From PALSA-1355 sp035496575 (lineage in GTDB: Bacteria > Planctomycetota > Planctomycetia > Pirellulales > PALSA-1355): a DNA stretch of 64,000 nucleotides. Positions 38,382 through 47,606 of the stretch are shown one piece after another. A program made the translations under genes and the position numbers. The notes under the pieces were generated by a model, which was given only the letters and a program-made list of their open reading frames with translations, did no database searches and had not been told where the DNA came from. The DNA lies in NCBI GenBank assembly GCA_035496575.1, contig DATJEN010000238.1, positions 8,826 through 72,825 of the forward strand. The letters run 5' to 3'. The first letter of the stretch is position 1; each line of letters opens with the position of its first letter.

Positions 38382-40724
38382 GTGGATAAACGTTTTACGG
38401 TTTTTGCAATCCTGGTTGCCGCGCTGTTTGTGGCGAACCAGTTGATCTATTCATTATTCTTCCCACCCAAGCCGGCCGCGGAAGTCGCCCAGAAGGCCGA
38501 TGCTCCCAAGGCAAAGGACAAAGCCGCGCCCAAGGCGGCCGAACCGCCGGCCGCCGATGAGACAAAAGACGACCAGGAGAAAGCTGCGGCGGAGCAGCGC
38601 GCCGACAACGAAGCGCCCGCGGCTGATGCGCCGGCAATCGCCGCGGCCGCTGATGAACCCGTGCCGGCGCCAGCACGCTGGGTAGCGCTGGGCTCCGCCA
38701 ATCCCGATGACCCCTTCCGCATGCTCGTGATTTTGACGAGCCGCGGCGCGGCCATCGAGCGCCTCGAACTCAACAGCCCCCGCTATCGCGAGCTCGAGAA
38801 TCGCAGCGGCTACCTCGGGCACTTGGCGCCTGAGGACGCCACGGATCGTGGCGGGGCGATCGTTCGTGTCGTGGGCGCCGGCACGCCCGCCGCCCTTGCC
38901 GGACTTCAACTCGACGACGTCATCACGGCCATCGGCGATCGTCCGGTCGCAAGCGCCGGCGAGTTCGTCGAAGCCATGCGCGAAACCGAACCCCATCGAG
39001 AAATCGCGATCACGGTGATGCGGGGCGCAGCGAAGCAGATTCTTACCGCGCGTTTGATTCGCCGCCCGCTCGAGGTCATGCGGCCCGAATCGGACAGCCA
39101 GCCGGTTGAACTCGTGCGGCCCGGCAATCACGACCCGCTTTCATTCTTGATGACGCTCAGCCAGGTGGACGACCAGACGCTCGAAGACGAGAGACCGGAG
39201 CTTGCCGGCGTCAAGCTATACACGACCAATTGGGAAGTTGCCGATGCTAGCCAAAGCTCAGTGACGTTCCGCGCCAACGTGCCCAAGCTTGGGCTCGACG
39301 TCTTTAAGACCTACCGGCTCGAGCAGGTTCCACTCGACCAGCTTGCGGACCCAGATTACCCGGCCTATCACCTGTGGGTCGAAGTGCAGCTTGAAAACGT
39401 CGGCGGGCAAGCGCGGCGCGTGGGCTATCAGCTCGAAGGCCCGACCGGACTTCCCATCGAGGGCGCGTGGTACGCCAACAAAGTCAGCCAGGGTTCGATG
39501 TTCAGCGCTGCCGGATTGCGCGACGTGATCACGCATTTCGAAGGCGGCAGGACGACGCAGATCACGCCATCGGAACTCGTCGACCCGAACTTCAAGGCCC
39601 AGTGGCCCGACGTGTCGCTGAATTACGTCGCGGTCGACGCGCAATATTTTGCCGCGGCGTTGATCCCGCAGAACGAGCGGCCGACGGACACCTTGTTCTC
39701 AAGCGTCAAGGCGACTCGCGTCGGCGCCATTCCTCCGGACCGCGCCAACTTGAAGCTGCTCAACGTCTCCTTTCAGCTACGCAGCAATACGATCGAGCTG
39801 GCTCCACGACAGAAGACGGACCCCCAGCGCTTTCAAGTTTTCGCCGGACCGAAACGCCCTGGCCTGCTCGCGCACTACGAAGCGCCGGGCACGACCGCCT
39901 CGCTGAGTGAGCTCGTGTACTACGGATGGTTTGGTTTTGTCGCGCGGCCCATGCTGGCCGTGCTGCACGCGTTCTATCGCGTGGTCGGAAACTACGGCAT
40001 CGCGATCATCATGCTCACGGTGCTGGTGCGCGGCTGTATGTTTCCGCTCAGCCGCAAGCAAGCTCTGGGCGCGCAGAAGATGCAGCAGCTTCAGCCCGAG
40101 ATGAAACGGATCAACGAGAAGTACAAGAACGATCCGCAGAAGAAGACCAAAGCCACGCAGGACCTGTTTCGCGAACACAACTACAACCCGGTGGGCGGGT
40201 GCCTGCTGATGTTCGTGCAGCTTCCGATCTTCGTGGGCTTATATCGTTCGCTGATGGTTGATGTCGAGCTGCGGCAGGCCCCGCTGATTAGCGAGAGCAT
40301 TCGCTGGGCCTCGAACATGGCCGCGCCAGACATGCTGTGGAACTGGTCCGGCATGATGCCGGACTTTATCTCGCATGGCACGGGCTTCTTCGGTTTAGGT
40401 CCCTACTTGAACGTGCTGCCGATCATCACCGTGGCCTTGTTCATCTGGCAGCAGAAAATGTTCATGCCGCCGCCGGCCGACGAACAGGCTGCCTTGCAAC
40501 AAAAAATGATGCAGTACATGACCATCTTCATGTGCATCATGTTCTACAAGGTCGCTAGCGGCCTGTGTCTGTATTTTATTGCCTCGAGCATCTGGGGCAT
40601 CGCCGAGCGCAAGCTGCTGCCAAAAACCACCAACAAGGATGGTACTCCCGCAACGGTTCCGATTGTGGCGGCCGGCAGCAATGGTACGCCCGCGGGTAAA
40701 CGCCGCCAGCGAGGGCGCAAGTAG
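38382..40724 (+). CDS. yidC: Membrane protein insertase YidC with embedded PDZ domain
   Basis: 780 residues; the GTG at 38382 starts MDKRFTVFAILVAALFVANQLIYSLFF, the N-terminal anchor. A Lys/Ala/Glu-rich linker spans ~28-105. Residues ~158-228 look like a PDZ domain (GGAIVRVVGAGTPAALAGLQLDDVI, AIGDRPVAS). The periplasmic 60-kDa domain follows to ~510. The catalytic Oxa1 region begins at YGWFGFVARPML, with the conserved Arg in TVLVRGCMFPLSRKQAL and helices through FKVASGLCLYFIASSIWGIAE-like sequence. The C-terminal tail is basic. YidC inserts membrane proteins with or without Sec. The downstream mnmE gene starts 14 bases later; the yidC-mnmE pairing is widespread. Confidence 0.95.
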   Translation: MDKRFTVFAILVAALFVANQLIYSLFFPPKPAAEVAQKADAPKAKDKAAPKAAEPPAADETKDDQEKAAAEQRADNEAPAADAPAIAAAADEPVPAPARWVALGSANPDDPFRMLVILTSRGAAIERLELNSPRYRELENRSGYLGHLAPEDATDRGGAIVRVVGAGTPAALAGLQLDDVITAIGDRPVASAGEFVEAMRETEPHREIAITVMRGAAKQILTARLIRRPLEVMRPESDSQPVELVRPGNHDPLSFLMTLSQVDDQTLEDERPELAGVKLYTTNWEVADASQSSVTFRANVPKLGLDVFKTYRLEQVPLDQLADPDYPAYHLWVEVQLENVGGQARRVGYQLEGPTGLPIEGAWYANKVSQGSMFSAAGLRDVITHFEGGRTTQITPSELVDPNFKAQWPDVSLNYVAVDAQYFAAALIPQNERPTDTLFSSVKATRVGAIPPDRANLKLLNVSFQLRSNTIELAPRQKTDPQRFQVFAGPKRPGLLAHYEAPGTTASLSELVYYGWFGFVARPMLAVLHAFYRVVGNYGIAIIMLTVLVRGCMFPLSRKQALGAQKMQQLQPEMKRINEKYKNDPQKKTKATQDLFREHNYNPVGGCLLMFVQLPIFVGLYRSLMVDVELRQAPLISESIRWASNMAAPDMLWNWSGMMPDFISHGTGFFGLGPYLNVLPIITVALFIWQQKMFMPPPADEQAALQQKMMQYMTIFMCIMFYKVASGLCLYFIASSIWGIAERKLLPKTTNKDGTPATVPIVAAGSNGTPAGKRRQRGRK

Positions 40725-40737
40725 CCGAGGCGCTCGC

Positions 40738-42087
40738 GTGTACCGCCACGACGACACCATTGCCGCGATCGCCGCGACCCAAGGCGCGGCGCGCGGAATT
40801 GTGCGGCTCAGCGGGCCGGACGTTCTGGCCATCCTGACGCGCACCCTTGAACCTTGCTCTGCCACGCGGCTGGCCGAGATTCGAGAGCCCACCGTCATCT
40901 CAGGCCACATGCGTTGCGGCGGCGCTCGCGAGCTCAAGCTTCCGACCGATGTCTACTATTGGCCTGACGCGAGAAGCTATACACGCGAGCCGCTGGCCGA
41001 AATTCACACGCTGGGATCGCCGCCGCTGGTCGCCTCCATTCTGGCGCGGGTAAGTTCGGCGGGCGCTCGACAGGCCCAACCGGGCGAATTCACGTTACGC
41101 GCCTTTCTGGCGGGGCGCATCGATTTGACACAAGCTGAAGCGGTGCTCGGCGTGGTCGATGCGCGCGGCCGCCGGCAATTCCAGCACGCACTGGCACAAC
41201 TCGCCGGAGGGCTGTCCAGGCCACTACAAACGTTGCGCGACAACCTGCTCGACTTGCTGGCAGATCTCGAGGCGGGACTCGACTTTGTCGAGGATGACAT
41301 TCAATTCATCACGGTCGATGAAGTGCGATCCGCGCTGGCGAGCGCCGCGACGGAACTCGAGCGGCTCGCGCAGCAGCTCGCCGACCGCGGTGATCAGGCC
41401 GAGCTGCCGCGCATCGTGCTCGTGGGGCTGCCGAATGTGGGCAAGAGTAGCCTCTTCAATACGCTGGCCCAATCGACGGCTCTCGTATCCGATCAACCTG
41501 GGACCACGCGCGACTACCTGACGGCCCTCGTCCAGGTTGGAGTTTTTCGCTGTGAGCTCGTCGACACGGCCGGCGTTGAAAGCGCAGCAGGTACTCAGAT
41601 CGCGGCGGCGGCAAGCCGCCGCGCAAAGGCCGAGCGCGAGCGCGCCGACGTCGAGCTCTTGTGCGTCGACTCAAGCGAGCCGCTGCCCGAGTGGGTCGCT
41701 CGCGAACTAACGGCGAACCCCTCCGGCCAACGGCTTGTCGTACTGACCAAGAGCGACCAACCTGCCCGCTCGAGCGTGTCGGGCGGCATTCAAACGAGCA
41801 GCGTGGCAGCCCCCGGCACGAGCGCGTTGACCACTGCGCTCGAGCAAAGTCTGAACCGCCTGGCGGGGGACGGCGCCAGCTCGATTGGCCGGCGCTGCGC
41901 GGAAAGCATCGAGCGGGCCGGAAAGGCCATTTTCCGTGCCGGCCAGGCCAACGATGCAACAGCCGGAGACGAGCTGGTTGCGGCCGAGGTACGCTTGGCG
42001 CTGGAAGAGTTGGGAAAGACAGTGGGGGCCGTCTACACCGAGGATCTTCTCGACCGAATCTTCAGCCGCTTTTGCATCGGCAAATAG
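40738..42087 (+). CDS. mnmE: tRNA uridine-5-carboxymethylaminomethyl modification GTPase MnmE
   Basis: 449 residues from a GTG at 40738. The N-terminal tetrahydrofolate-binding domain begins DDTIAAIAATQGAARGIVRLSG and continues through QAQPGEFTLRAFLAGRIDLTQAEAV. The GTPase domain has G1 GLPNVGKSSL at 230-239, G2/G3 DQPGTTRDY and VDTAGVES, and G4 TKSD near 337. The C-terminal FCIGK keeps the catalytic Cys of the CxGK motif. With MnmG it modifies U34 of several tRNAs. It is co-directional with yidC, 13 bases apart. Confidence 0.96.
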   Translation: MYRHDDTIAAIAATQGAARGIVRLSGPDVLAILTRTLEPCSATRLAEIREPTVISGHMRCGGARELKLPTDVYYWPDARSYTREPLAEIHTLGSPPLVASILARVSSAGARQAQPGEFTLRAFLAGRIDLTQAEAVLGVVDARGRRQFQHALAQLAGGLSRPLQTLRDNLLDLLADLEAGLDFVEDDIQFITVDEVRSALASAATELERLAQQLADRGDQAELPRIVLVGLPNVGKSSLFNTLAQSTALVSDQPGTTRDYLTALVQVGVFRCELVDTAGVESAAGTQIAAAASRRAKAERERADVELLCVDSSEPLPEWVARELTANPSGQRLVVLTKSDQPARSSVSGGIQTSSVAAPGTSALTTALEQSLNRLAGDGASSIGRRCAESIERAGKAIFRAGQANDATAGDELVAAEVRLALEELGKTVGAVYTEDLLDRIFSRFCIGK

Positions 42088-42390
42088 CCCCCCGGCTCGC
42101 GTGCAGTGCGGCGACAAAAATCTGATTTCGGGCCAAGATTGCCCATTTCCAAGCGAATGGTTGATTGATGGCACGGCCTTTGGCGGCCCGCTTGAGCGGC
42201 TGCTGAAAGACGTGCCAATCCGTCCCGCAACTAATGCAAAACTCACGAAACACGCCCGTGCGTGACGGAGTATAACCGAACTGGAACGGAGCCGAATGAT
42301 CGACTAGACTGACATTCGCACCTCCCCCCAGCGTGCGCCACGGACTATTCGGGCCACGAATCCAACCTCCTTCGCCAACCGAGGTCTCTT
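42088..42390. other. Intergenic region between mnmE and the redoxin fusion gene
   Basis: 303 bases. A 63-codon minus-strand frame (42062-42253) carries FCISCG but has no ribosome-binding site and overlaps the mnmE end, so it is not called. A TATAAC hexamer near 42265 lacks a matching -35 box. Confidence 0.4.
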
Positions 42391-44796
42391 ATGCACGCCA
42401 AGTTATTTGCGCTAGTGGTGTTGGCTGCCCTTGCGTCCGCCGACGCGCGGGCCGAGCAGCCCAAGTCAGTGATCGGCAAACGTGTCGATAATTTCACACT
42501 GAAGGACTTCCGCGGACAGCCCTTTTCGTTGGCCGAGAACGCCAAGGGCAAGGTGGTCGTGCTGGCATTCCTGGGAACCGAATGCCCGTTAGCGAAGCTC
42601 TATGCGCCGCGGCTGGTGGAGCTCGCCAAGCAGTATGAATCGAAAGGCGTCGTGTTCATCGGAGTGGATTCGAATCGCCAGGACGCGATAACCGAGATCG
42701 ACGCCTTTGCTCGCGCGCACGAAATCAAATTCCCGGTGCTCAAAGATTTGAACCAGGTGCTGGCCGACCAGGTGGGCGCGACTCGCACGCCCGAGGTTGT
42801 GGTGCTCGATCGCGATCGCGTCATTCGCTATCGCGGCCGCATCGACGATCAATATGGCTTCGTGTCGAACATGAACTATCAGAAGCCTGCGCCGAGTGAG
42901 CGCAATCTTGGGGATGCCCTGGAGGCGATTACGTCCGGCAAGAAACTGGCCAGCGCCGAGACGCAAGTGGCCGGCTGTTTGATCGGTCGCGATCGCAAGC
43001 CCGTCGCCAATAGCGACGTCACGTACACGAACCAAATCGCGCGGATCATGAACGCGAACTGCGTTTATTGCCATCGCGAAGGACAGATCGCGCCCTTCTC
43101 GCTCACCAACTACGAAGAAGTGGCCGGCTGGGCCGGCATGATCGACGAAGTCGTACAAGCCGAGCGCATGCCCCCCTGGCACGCCGACGCCAGGTACGGT
43201 CATTTTGAAAACGACGCGCGCCTAAGCGCCGCGGACAAGGCCACGATCTCGAAGTGGGTGGCCAACGGCGCCCCACAAGGCAATTCTAAGGACCTGCCCG
43301 AGCCGCCCAAGTTTGCCGAAGGCTGGATGATCCCCAAGCCGGACCAGGTGCTGTACATGGCCGACAAGGGCTTCGACGTGCCGGCCACGGGCGTGGTGCC
43401 GTACCAGATGTTCGTGGTTGATCCAGGCTGGAAAGAGGACAAGTGGATCACGGCCATCGAGCCCCGCCCGGGCAATCATTCGGTCGTGCATCACATCCTG
43501 CTGTTCGTGATTCCGCCGGATGGAAATATCAATGGCGGCATCGGCAGCGGCAACGATTTTTTGGGCGCGTTCGCTCCCGGATTGCGGCCAGAGCCGCTGG
43601 TTGAAGGCCTGGCTCGCTTTGTGCAGGCCGGTTCGAAGCTGATCTTCCAGATGCACTACACGCCCAACGGAACGGCTCAGCAGGATCGCAGCTACTGCGG
43701 CTTCGTGTTCGCCGATCCCAAGAGCGTGAAGAAGGAAGTCCGGGTGACGAGCGCCGTCAACGCGGTGTTCGAGATTCCGCCGGGCGACGGGAACTTCAAT
43801 GTGAAAGCACGCTACATTTTCCGCGACGACAGCATGTTGCTGACGCTGATGCCCCACATGCATCTGCGCGGCAAGGCCTTCCGTTACGAAGCCACGTATC
43901 CGGATGGCAAACACGAAGTGTTGCTTGATGTCCCGCGATATGACTTCGGCTGGCAGACCAGCTATCGGTTGGCCGAGCCCAAGTTCATGCCGCGCGGCAC
44001 GCGGATGGATTGCCTGGCGGCCTTCGACAATTCCGAAGACAACCTGAACAACCCCGATCCCAAATCCGCCGTGCGCTTCGGCGACCAAACTTTTGAAGAG
44101 ATGATGATCGGCTTCTTCGAAATGTCGCTGGCGCACGAAGACCGGCAGCATCCCGAGAAATCGGCAAAACCTCTGTCGCGCATCGAGCAGTTCAACGTCA
44201 TCATGGCCGCCACCAAAGGCGAGCCGGATGACAACGTGAAGGTGGGCGCCTACATGGCCCTCGCGCAGCCGGAAATCTTCCGCCAGTTCGGATTCATCTT
44301 GCGGACCATGGTGCCGCAGGTTGATCGCCTGGACATCACTGGACTGCAAGATGGGAAGCTGGTCGAGGTGATGGGTCCCTTCGCGGCCCGCCAGGTCGAC
44401 AAGGACAAGGGCGGCGACGAAGAGGTCGAACGGATCATCTCTGAGGCCAAAAAGAATGCCCAGAAGAATGGCAAGGCCGAGGTGGCCGAGAGCATCTATA
44501 GCCCGCTGCCACCCACCGACCCGACCGGCGAGAGCCTGGCCGAATATGCCGCCGGGTCGAAGGTGGTCGTGAACAATGATTTGAGCAAGGCCAAAGGCAA
44601 GATGTTCGAGATCATGGCCAAACGTGGCGCGAAATCGAGCATGCACGTGCCGGCCGAGATCAAGGGGCAAAAAGTGACGGTCAACTTCTGGAGCACCGAC
44701 GCCGGCGCGTTTCCGCCCCCGGCCGAAGCGGTGCTGACGGGAGTCGCCCAGATCATGACGGCCCCCAAAGAAAAAACTCAGGCTGCCGCTCGCTAG
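42391..44796 (+). CDS. Redoxin / cytochrome c / copper type II monooxygenase-like fusion protein
   Basis: 801 residues, exported (signal peptide KLFALVVLAALASADARA). Residues ~27-160 are a peroxiredoxin-like redoxin with a single Cys65 in GTECPLAKLY. C224-V-Y-C227-H228 is a c-type heme site. Residues ~340-620 resemble peptidylglycine/dopamine monooxygenase: H367-H368 and H422 fit the CuH site; H489-M-H491 and M571 (in TFEEMM) fit the CuM site, in the right order and spacing style. A C-terminal lipid-like or beta region follows. The likely role is an extracytoplasmic copper enzyme fed by heme electrons; the substrate is unknown. A strong intrinsic terminator follows. Confidence 0.9.
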   Translation: MHAKLFALVVLAALASADARAEQPKSVIGKRVDNFTLKDFRGQPFSLAENAKGKVVVLAFLGTECPLAKLYAPRLVELAKQYESKGVVFIGVDSNRQDAITEIDAFARAHEIKFPVLKDLNQVLADQVGATRTPEVVVLDRDRVIRYRGRIDDQYGFVSNMNYQKPAPSERNLGDALEAITSGKKLASAETQVAGCLIGRDRKPVANSDVTYTNQIARIMNANCVYCHREGQIAPFSLTNYEEVAGWAGMIDEVVQAERMPPWHADARYGHFENDARLSAADKATISKWVANGAPQGNSKDLPEPPKFAEGWMIPKPDQVLYMADKGFDVPATGVVPYQMFVVDPGWKEDKWITAIEPRPGNHSVVHHILLFVIPPDGNINGGIGSGNDFLGAFAPGLRPEPLVEGLARFVQAGSKLIFQMHYTPNGTAQQDRSYCGFVFADPKSVKKEVRVTSAVNAVFEIPPGDGNFNVKARYIFRDDSMLLTLMPHMHLRGKAFRYEATYPDGKHEVLLDVPRYDFGWQTSYRLAEPKFMPRGTRMDCLAAFDNSEDNLNNPDPKSAVRFGDQTFEEMMIGFFEMSLAHEDRQHPEKSAKPLSRIEQFNVIMAATKGEPDDNVKVGAYMALAQPEIFRQFGFILRTMVPQVDRLDITGLQDGKLVEVMGPFAARQVDKDKGGDEEVERIISEAKKNAQKNGKAEVAESIYSPLPPTDPTGESLAEYAAGSKVVVNNDLSKAKGKMFEIMAKRGAKSSMHVPAEIKGQKVTVNFWSTDAGAFPPPAEAVLTGVAQIMTAPKEKTQAAAR

Positions 44797-44823
44797 GCGG
44801 GCTTTGCCTTGTTGCTATCTGCG

Positions 44824-44860
44824 AACCGAGGCGGTCAGGCGTGGCCGCCTCGGTTTTTTT
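44824..44860 (+). terminator. Rho-independent terminator after the redoxin fusion gene
   Basis: An 11-bp stem, AACCGAGGCGG (44824-44834) with CCGCCTCGGTT (44845-44855), encloses a ten-base loop and runs into seven T (44854-44860). It lies 28 bases after the stop codon, the clearest terminator in the window. Confidence 0.92.
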
Positions 44861-44999
44861 GCACGCGTCCCCGCAAAGTCCCTCATCCACTGGATGCGCA
44901 CAGGTCGCGGCGACAATTCTCTGGGGCGAGTTGCAATCCGGCTGGCGCGCTTGCACACTGAAGCACCCTGCAAAGAGCCGCCTCTGGGAGCCAAATGCC

Positions 45000-46406
45000 A
45001 TGTCGCGCCCCTTAGCCTTTTTCTGCACCTGGTCCCTGTCGCTCCTCGGCATGTCGGGCGTCGCCTTGGGCGCCGACAATGCATTGACCGCCGGCGTCGC
45101 CACCGTCGACATCACGCCCGAACCCGGCCAGATGCTGTGGGGCTATAGCAATCGAACGCACGGTGCGACCGGCACGCTCGATCCTTTGATGGCCAAAGCG
45201 GTCGTGCTGCGCGCCGGCAGCGAGCACGTGGCGATCGTGACGCTCGATCTTGGCCGCACGCCCGAGGAATCGGTGCTCGCCAAGGTGCGTGAGAAGACCA
45301 AGGCCGAGTGCGGAATTTCGAACTTGTTCATCACGGCCAGCCACACACACCACGCGCCTGCACTTGAGTCGACCGTCGATAAGCCAAACCCCTACGGCGA
45401 GAAAGTGGGCGAGCAAATCGCCGAAATCATCTGCCGCGCGGCCCGCGAAGCGGCCCCGGCACGCATCGGCGTGGGTCGTGGACAGGCCGATTTTGGCCAC
45501 AACCGTCGCAAGCTTCTGAAGGACGGTCGCGTGGCCATGCAGTGGCGGAATGCCGAGCATGAGCCCACCGAGCCGGTCGATCGGGAATACGCCACCATTC
45601 GCATCGATCGGGCTGACGGCACGCCACTGGCCGTGCTCTTCAACTATGCCTGCCATCCTGTGGTTCTTGGACCCGACAACTACCAGTACAGCGCCGACTA
45701 TGTCGGAGCGGCCTGCGAGATCGTCGAGCGCGAATTGGGCGCCAAGTGCCTGTTCCTGCAAGGCGGCTGCGGAAACATCAACCCTTACATGGACAAAACG
45801 CCGCTCGACCAGGGCGGGATCGCCGAGATGCGCAAGATGGGACACGCCCTCGGCGAGCTGCTCACGAAAACGGCGCGGCAGACCGCGACCACCGCGCCGG
45901 CCAAGAACTCCATCCAGTACGAAGCCCGCGTGGTTCCCGTGCGCACGCGTTGGGACTTGAACCAGCCCGAAGTCCGCGCGGTGCTCAGCAAAGCCTATGG
46001 ACCGCGCTTCGATAACTACATTTCAAAAGTGGTCAAGAACAACCAGGTGCCCTGCACGCTCACCACCGTGTTGATCGGCGGGAACCTGGCCTTGGTCGGC
46101 ATGCCGGGCGAGATCTTCGTGCAGTTTCAAACGGCTCTCAAAACGCGCTCGCCCATTCGCGACACGTTCCTGGTCGGTTACACCCAGGGCTATCACGCCT
46201 ACTTTCCGACGCTGCAGGACGCCGCGGCCGGAGGTTACGGCGGCAAGACAGCCACCTATGTTGAGCCGGGAGCCGGCGAGCGTCTGACGGACGAGGCGCT
46301 CATCACGCTCTACAAGATGAGCGACAAACTGCATGACGTACCGCGGGCCGACGATTTCAAGCTCCTGGAATACGACGAGGTGCGTCGCACCCAGGCGGCC
46401 AAATAA
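45000..46406 (+). CDS. Neutral/alkaline non-lysosomal ceramidase N-terminal-domain protein
   Basis: 468 residues from the ATG at 45000, with a signal peptide (PLAFFCTWSLSLLGMSGVALG). The ceramidase pattern is clear: GVATVDITPEPGQMLWGYSNRT, VVLRAGSEHVAIVTLDLG, SHTHHAPA (metal-binding His residues), FNYACHPVVLGPDN and FLQGGCGNINPYMDK. Characterised members hydrolyse ceramide. Planctomycete homologues are usually shorter, as here, lack the C-terminal domain and probably act on other amides. The D-threonine-aldolase-like gene follows after 61 bases and may be co-transcribed. Confidence 0.92.
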   Translation: MSRPLAFFCTWSLSLLGMSGVALGADNALTAGVATVDITPEPGQMLWGYSNRTHGATGTLDPLMAKAVVLRAGSEHVAIVTLDLGRTPEESVLAKVREKTKAECGISNLFITASHTHHAPALESTVDKPNPYGEKVGEQIAEIICRAAREAAPARIGVGRGQADFGHNRRKLLKDGRVAMQWRNAEHEPTEPVDREYATIRIDRADGTPLAVLFNYACHPVVLGPDNYQYSADYVGAACEIVERELGAKCLFLQGGCGNINPYMDKTPLDQGGIAEMRKMGHALGELLTKTARQTATTAPAKNSIQYEARVVPVRTRWDLNQPEVRAVLSKAYGPRFDNYISKVVKNNQVPCTLTTVLIGGNLALVGMPGEIFVQFQTALKTRSPIRDTFLVGYTQGYHAYFPTLQDAAAGGYGGKTATYVEPGAGERLTDEALITLYKMSDKLHDVPRADDFKLLEYDEVRRTQAAK

Positions 46407-46467
46407 CCAAGCGCGCGGCTTCGGATCGCACTTCTGTCGAAAGCTGCGCTTTGAAGGGATTTCACAA

Positions 46468-47559
46468 ATGGCCATGGAACCGTCGGCAACTCCCGCGATG
46501 GTCGTCGATGCGCGGACGGTGCTGCGCAACGTGGCCCGGCTGGCGGAATATGCCGAAACGCACGAGCTCGACGTCCGCCCGCACACGAAGACGCACAAAT
46601 CGCGGCAAATCGCCGACCTGCAAATGGCCGCGGGCGCCATCGGACTCACCGCCGCCAAGGTCGGCGAAGCCCAATTGATGTCGGAGGTGGCAGACGACAT
46701 TCTGTTGGCCTATCCGGCGATCGACCCGGCTCGCACCGCGCGGCTCGTGCAATTGGCGGCCCATGCCACTTTGCGCGTCGCGGTCGATTCGATCGACGGC
46801 GCACGGCTGGTCGGCGAAGCGGCCAACCGGCACAGCGCCACGGTAGGCATCCTGGTCGACCTCGACGTTGGCCTGCATCGCACGGGGGTCCAATCGCCCG
46901 GCGCCACGCTTAAAATCGCCCAGTATGTCGACTCGACAGCCGGACTGCGGCTCGACGGGCTGTTCTGCTACCCCGGCCACATCAATGCTCCGCCCGGCGA
47001 TCAAGAGCCGGCTCTGACAGCGGTGGCCGACCAGCTCGCCGAAACGCTTCGGCTGTGGTACGACCATGGGCTGCAAGCGCGGATTGTGTCCGGCGGCTCC
47101 ACGCCGACCGCGTTTCAGTCGCACCTGGTGACCGATTACACCGAGATTCGGCCCGGCACCTATGTGTACAACGATATGAACACCGTTCGCGGAGGATTCT
47201 GCAAGCTGGAAGACTGCGCTGCCCGCATTATCGCCACGGTCGTGAGCACTGCCGTGCCGGGGCAGGTCGTCATAGATGCCGGCAGCAAAACGCTGACCAG
47301 TGACCTTTGCGGCCCGGCCCCGCAAAGCGGCCACGGTCACGTCGTCGAGTATCCCGATGCGCGCATCGCCAAGCTGAGCGAGGAGCATGCGCAGATCGAC
47401 ATCCGCGACTGCCAGCGCGCCCCGCAGTTGGGCGAGCGGCTGACCATCATTCCCAACCACATCTGCCCCTGCGTCAATCTGCAGGACAGCGTCTGGTGGC
47501 GGGACGAAGATGGCGCACTGCAGGAGCTGGCAATCGATGCCCGCGGCATGTTGATCTAG
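46468..47559 (+). CDS. D-threonine aldolase / D-serine dehydratase-like PLP enzyme
   Basis: 363 residues of the alanine-racemase-fold D-TA family. The PLP lysine lies in RPHTKTHKS, and the barrel strands read GILVDLDVGLHRTGV and GLFCYPGHI. The GSTPT segment is the phosphate loop. The C-terminal domain ends with IPNHICPCVNL, whose His and Cys are the metal-binding pair of D-threonine aldolases and D-serine dehydratases. Either D-threonine cleavage or D-serine deamination is possible. The ATG at 46468 is the natural start; earlier in-frame codons overlap the ceramidase gene. Confidence 0.92.
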   Translation: MAMEPSATPAMVVDARTVLRNVARLAEYAETHELDVRPHTKTHKSRQIADLQMAAGAIGLTAAKVGEAQLMSEVADDILLAYPAIDPARTARLVQLAAHATLRVAVDSIDGARLVGEAANRHSATVGILVDLDVGLHRTGVQSPGATLKIAQYVDSTAGLRLDGLFCYPGHINAPPGDQEPALTAVADQLAETLRLWYDHGLQARIVSGGSTPTAFQSHLVTDYTEIRPGTYVYNDMNTVRGGFCKLEDCAARIIATVVSTAVPGQVVIDAGSKTLTSDLCGPAPQSGHGHVVEYPDARIAKLSEEHAQIDIRDCQRAPQLGERLTIIPNHICPCVNLQDSVWWRDEDGALQELAIDARGMLI

Positions 47560-47606
47560 CGGGACCTTGATTGCCGCTCACATTTGGTCCTAGGCTCCAG
47601 CGGTGC

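Noticed and set aside
42062..42253. Minus-strand 63-codon frame with FCISCG, a possible zinc-binding small protein.
   Set aside because: It overlaps the mnmE 3' end, lacks a ribosome-binding site, and the rest of the frame has no recognisable composition.
43222..44670. Minus-strand 482-codon open frame opposite the redoxin fusion gene.
   Set aside because: The translation is His/Arg/Leu-rich with no domain and mirrors a well-supported gene; a typical antisense artefact of GC-rich coding DNA.
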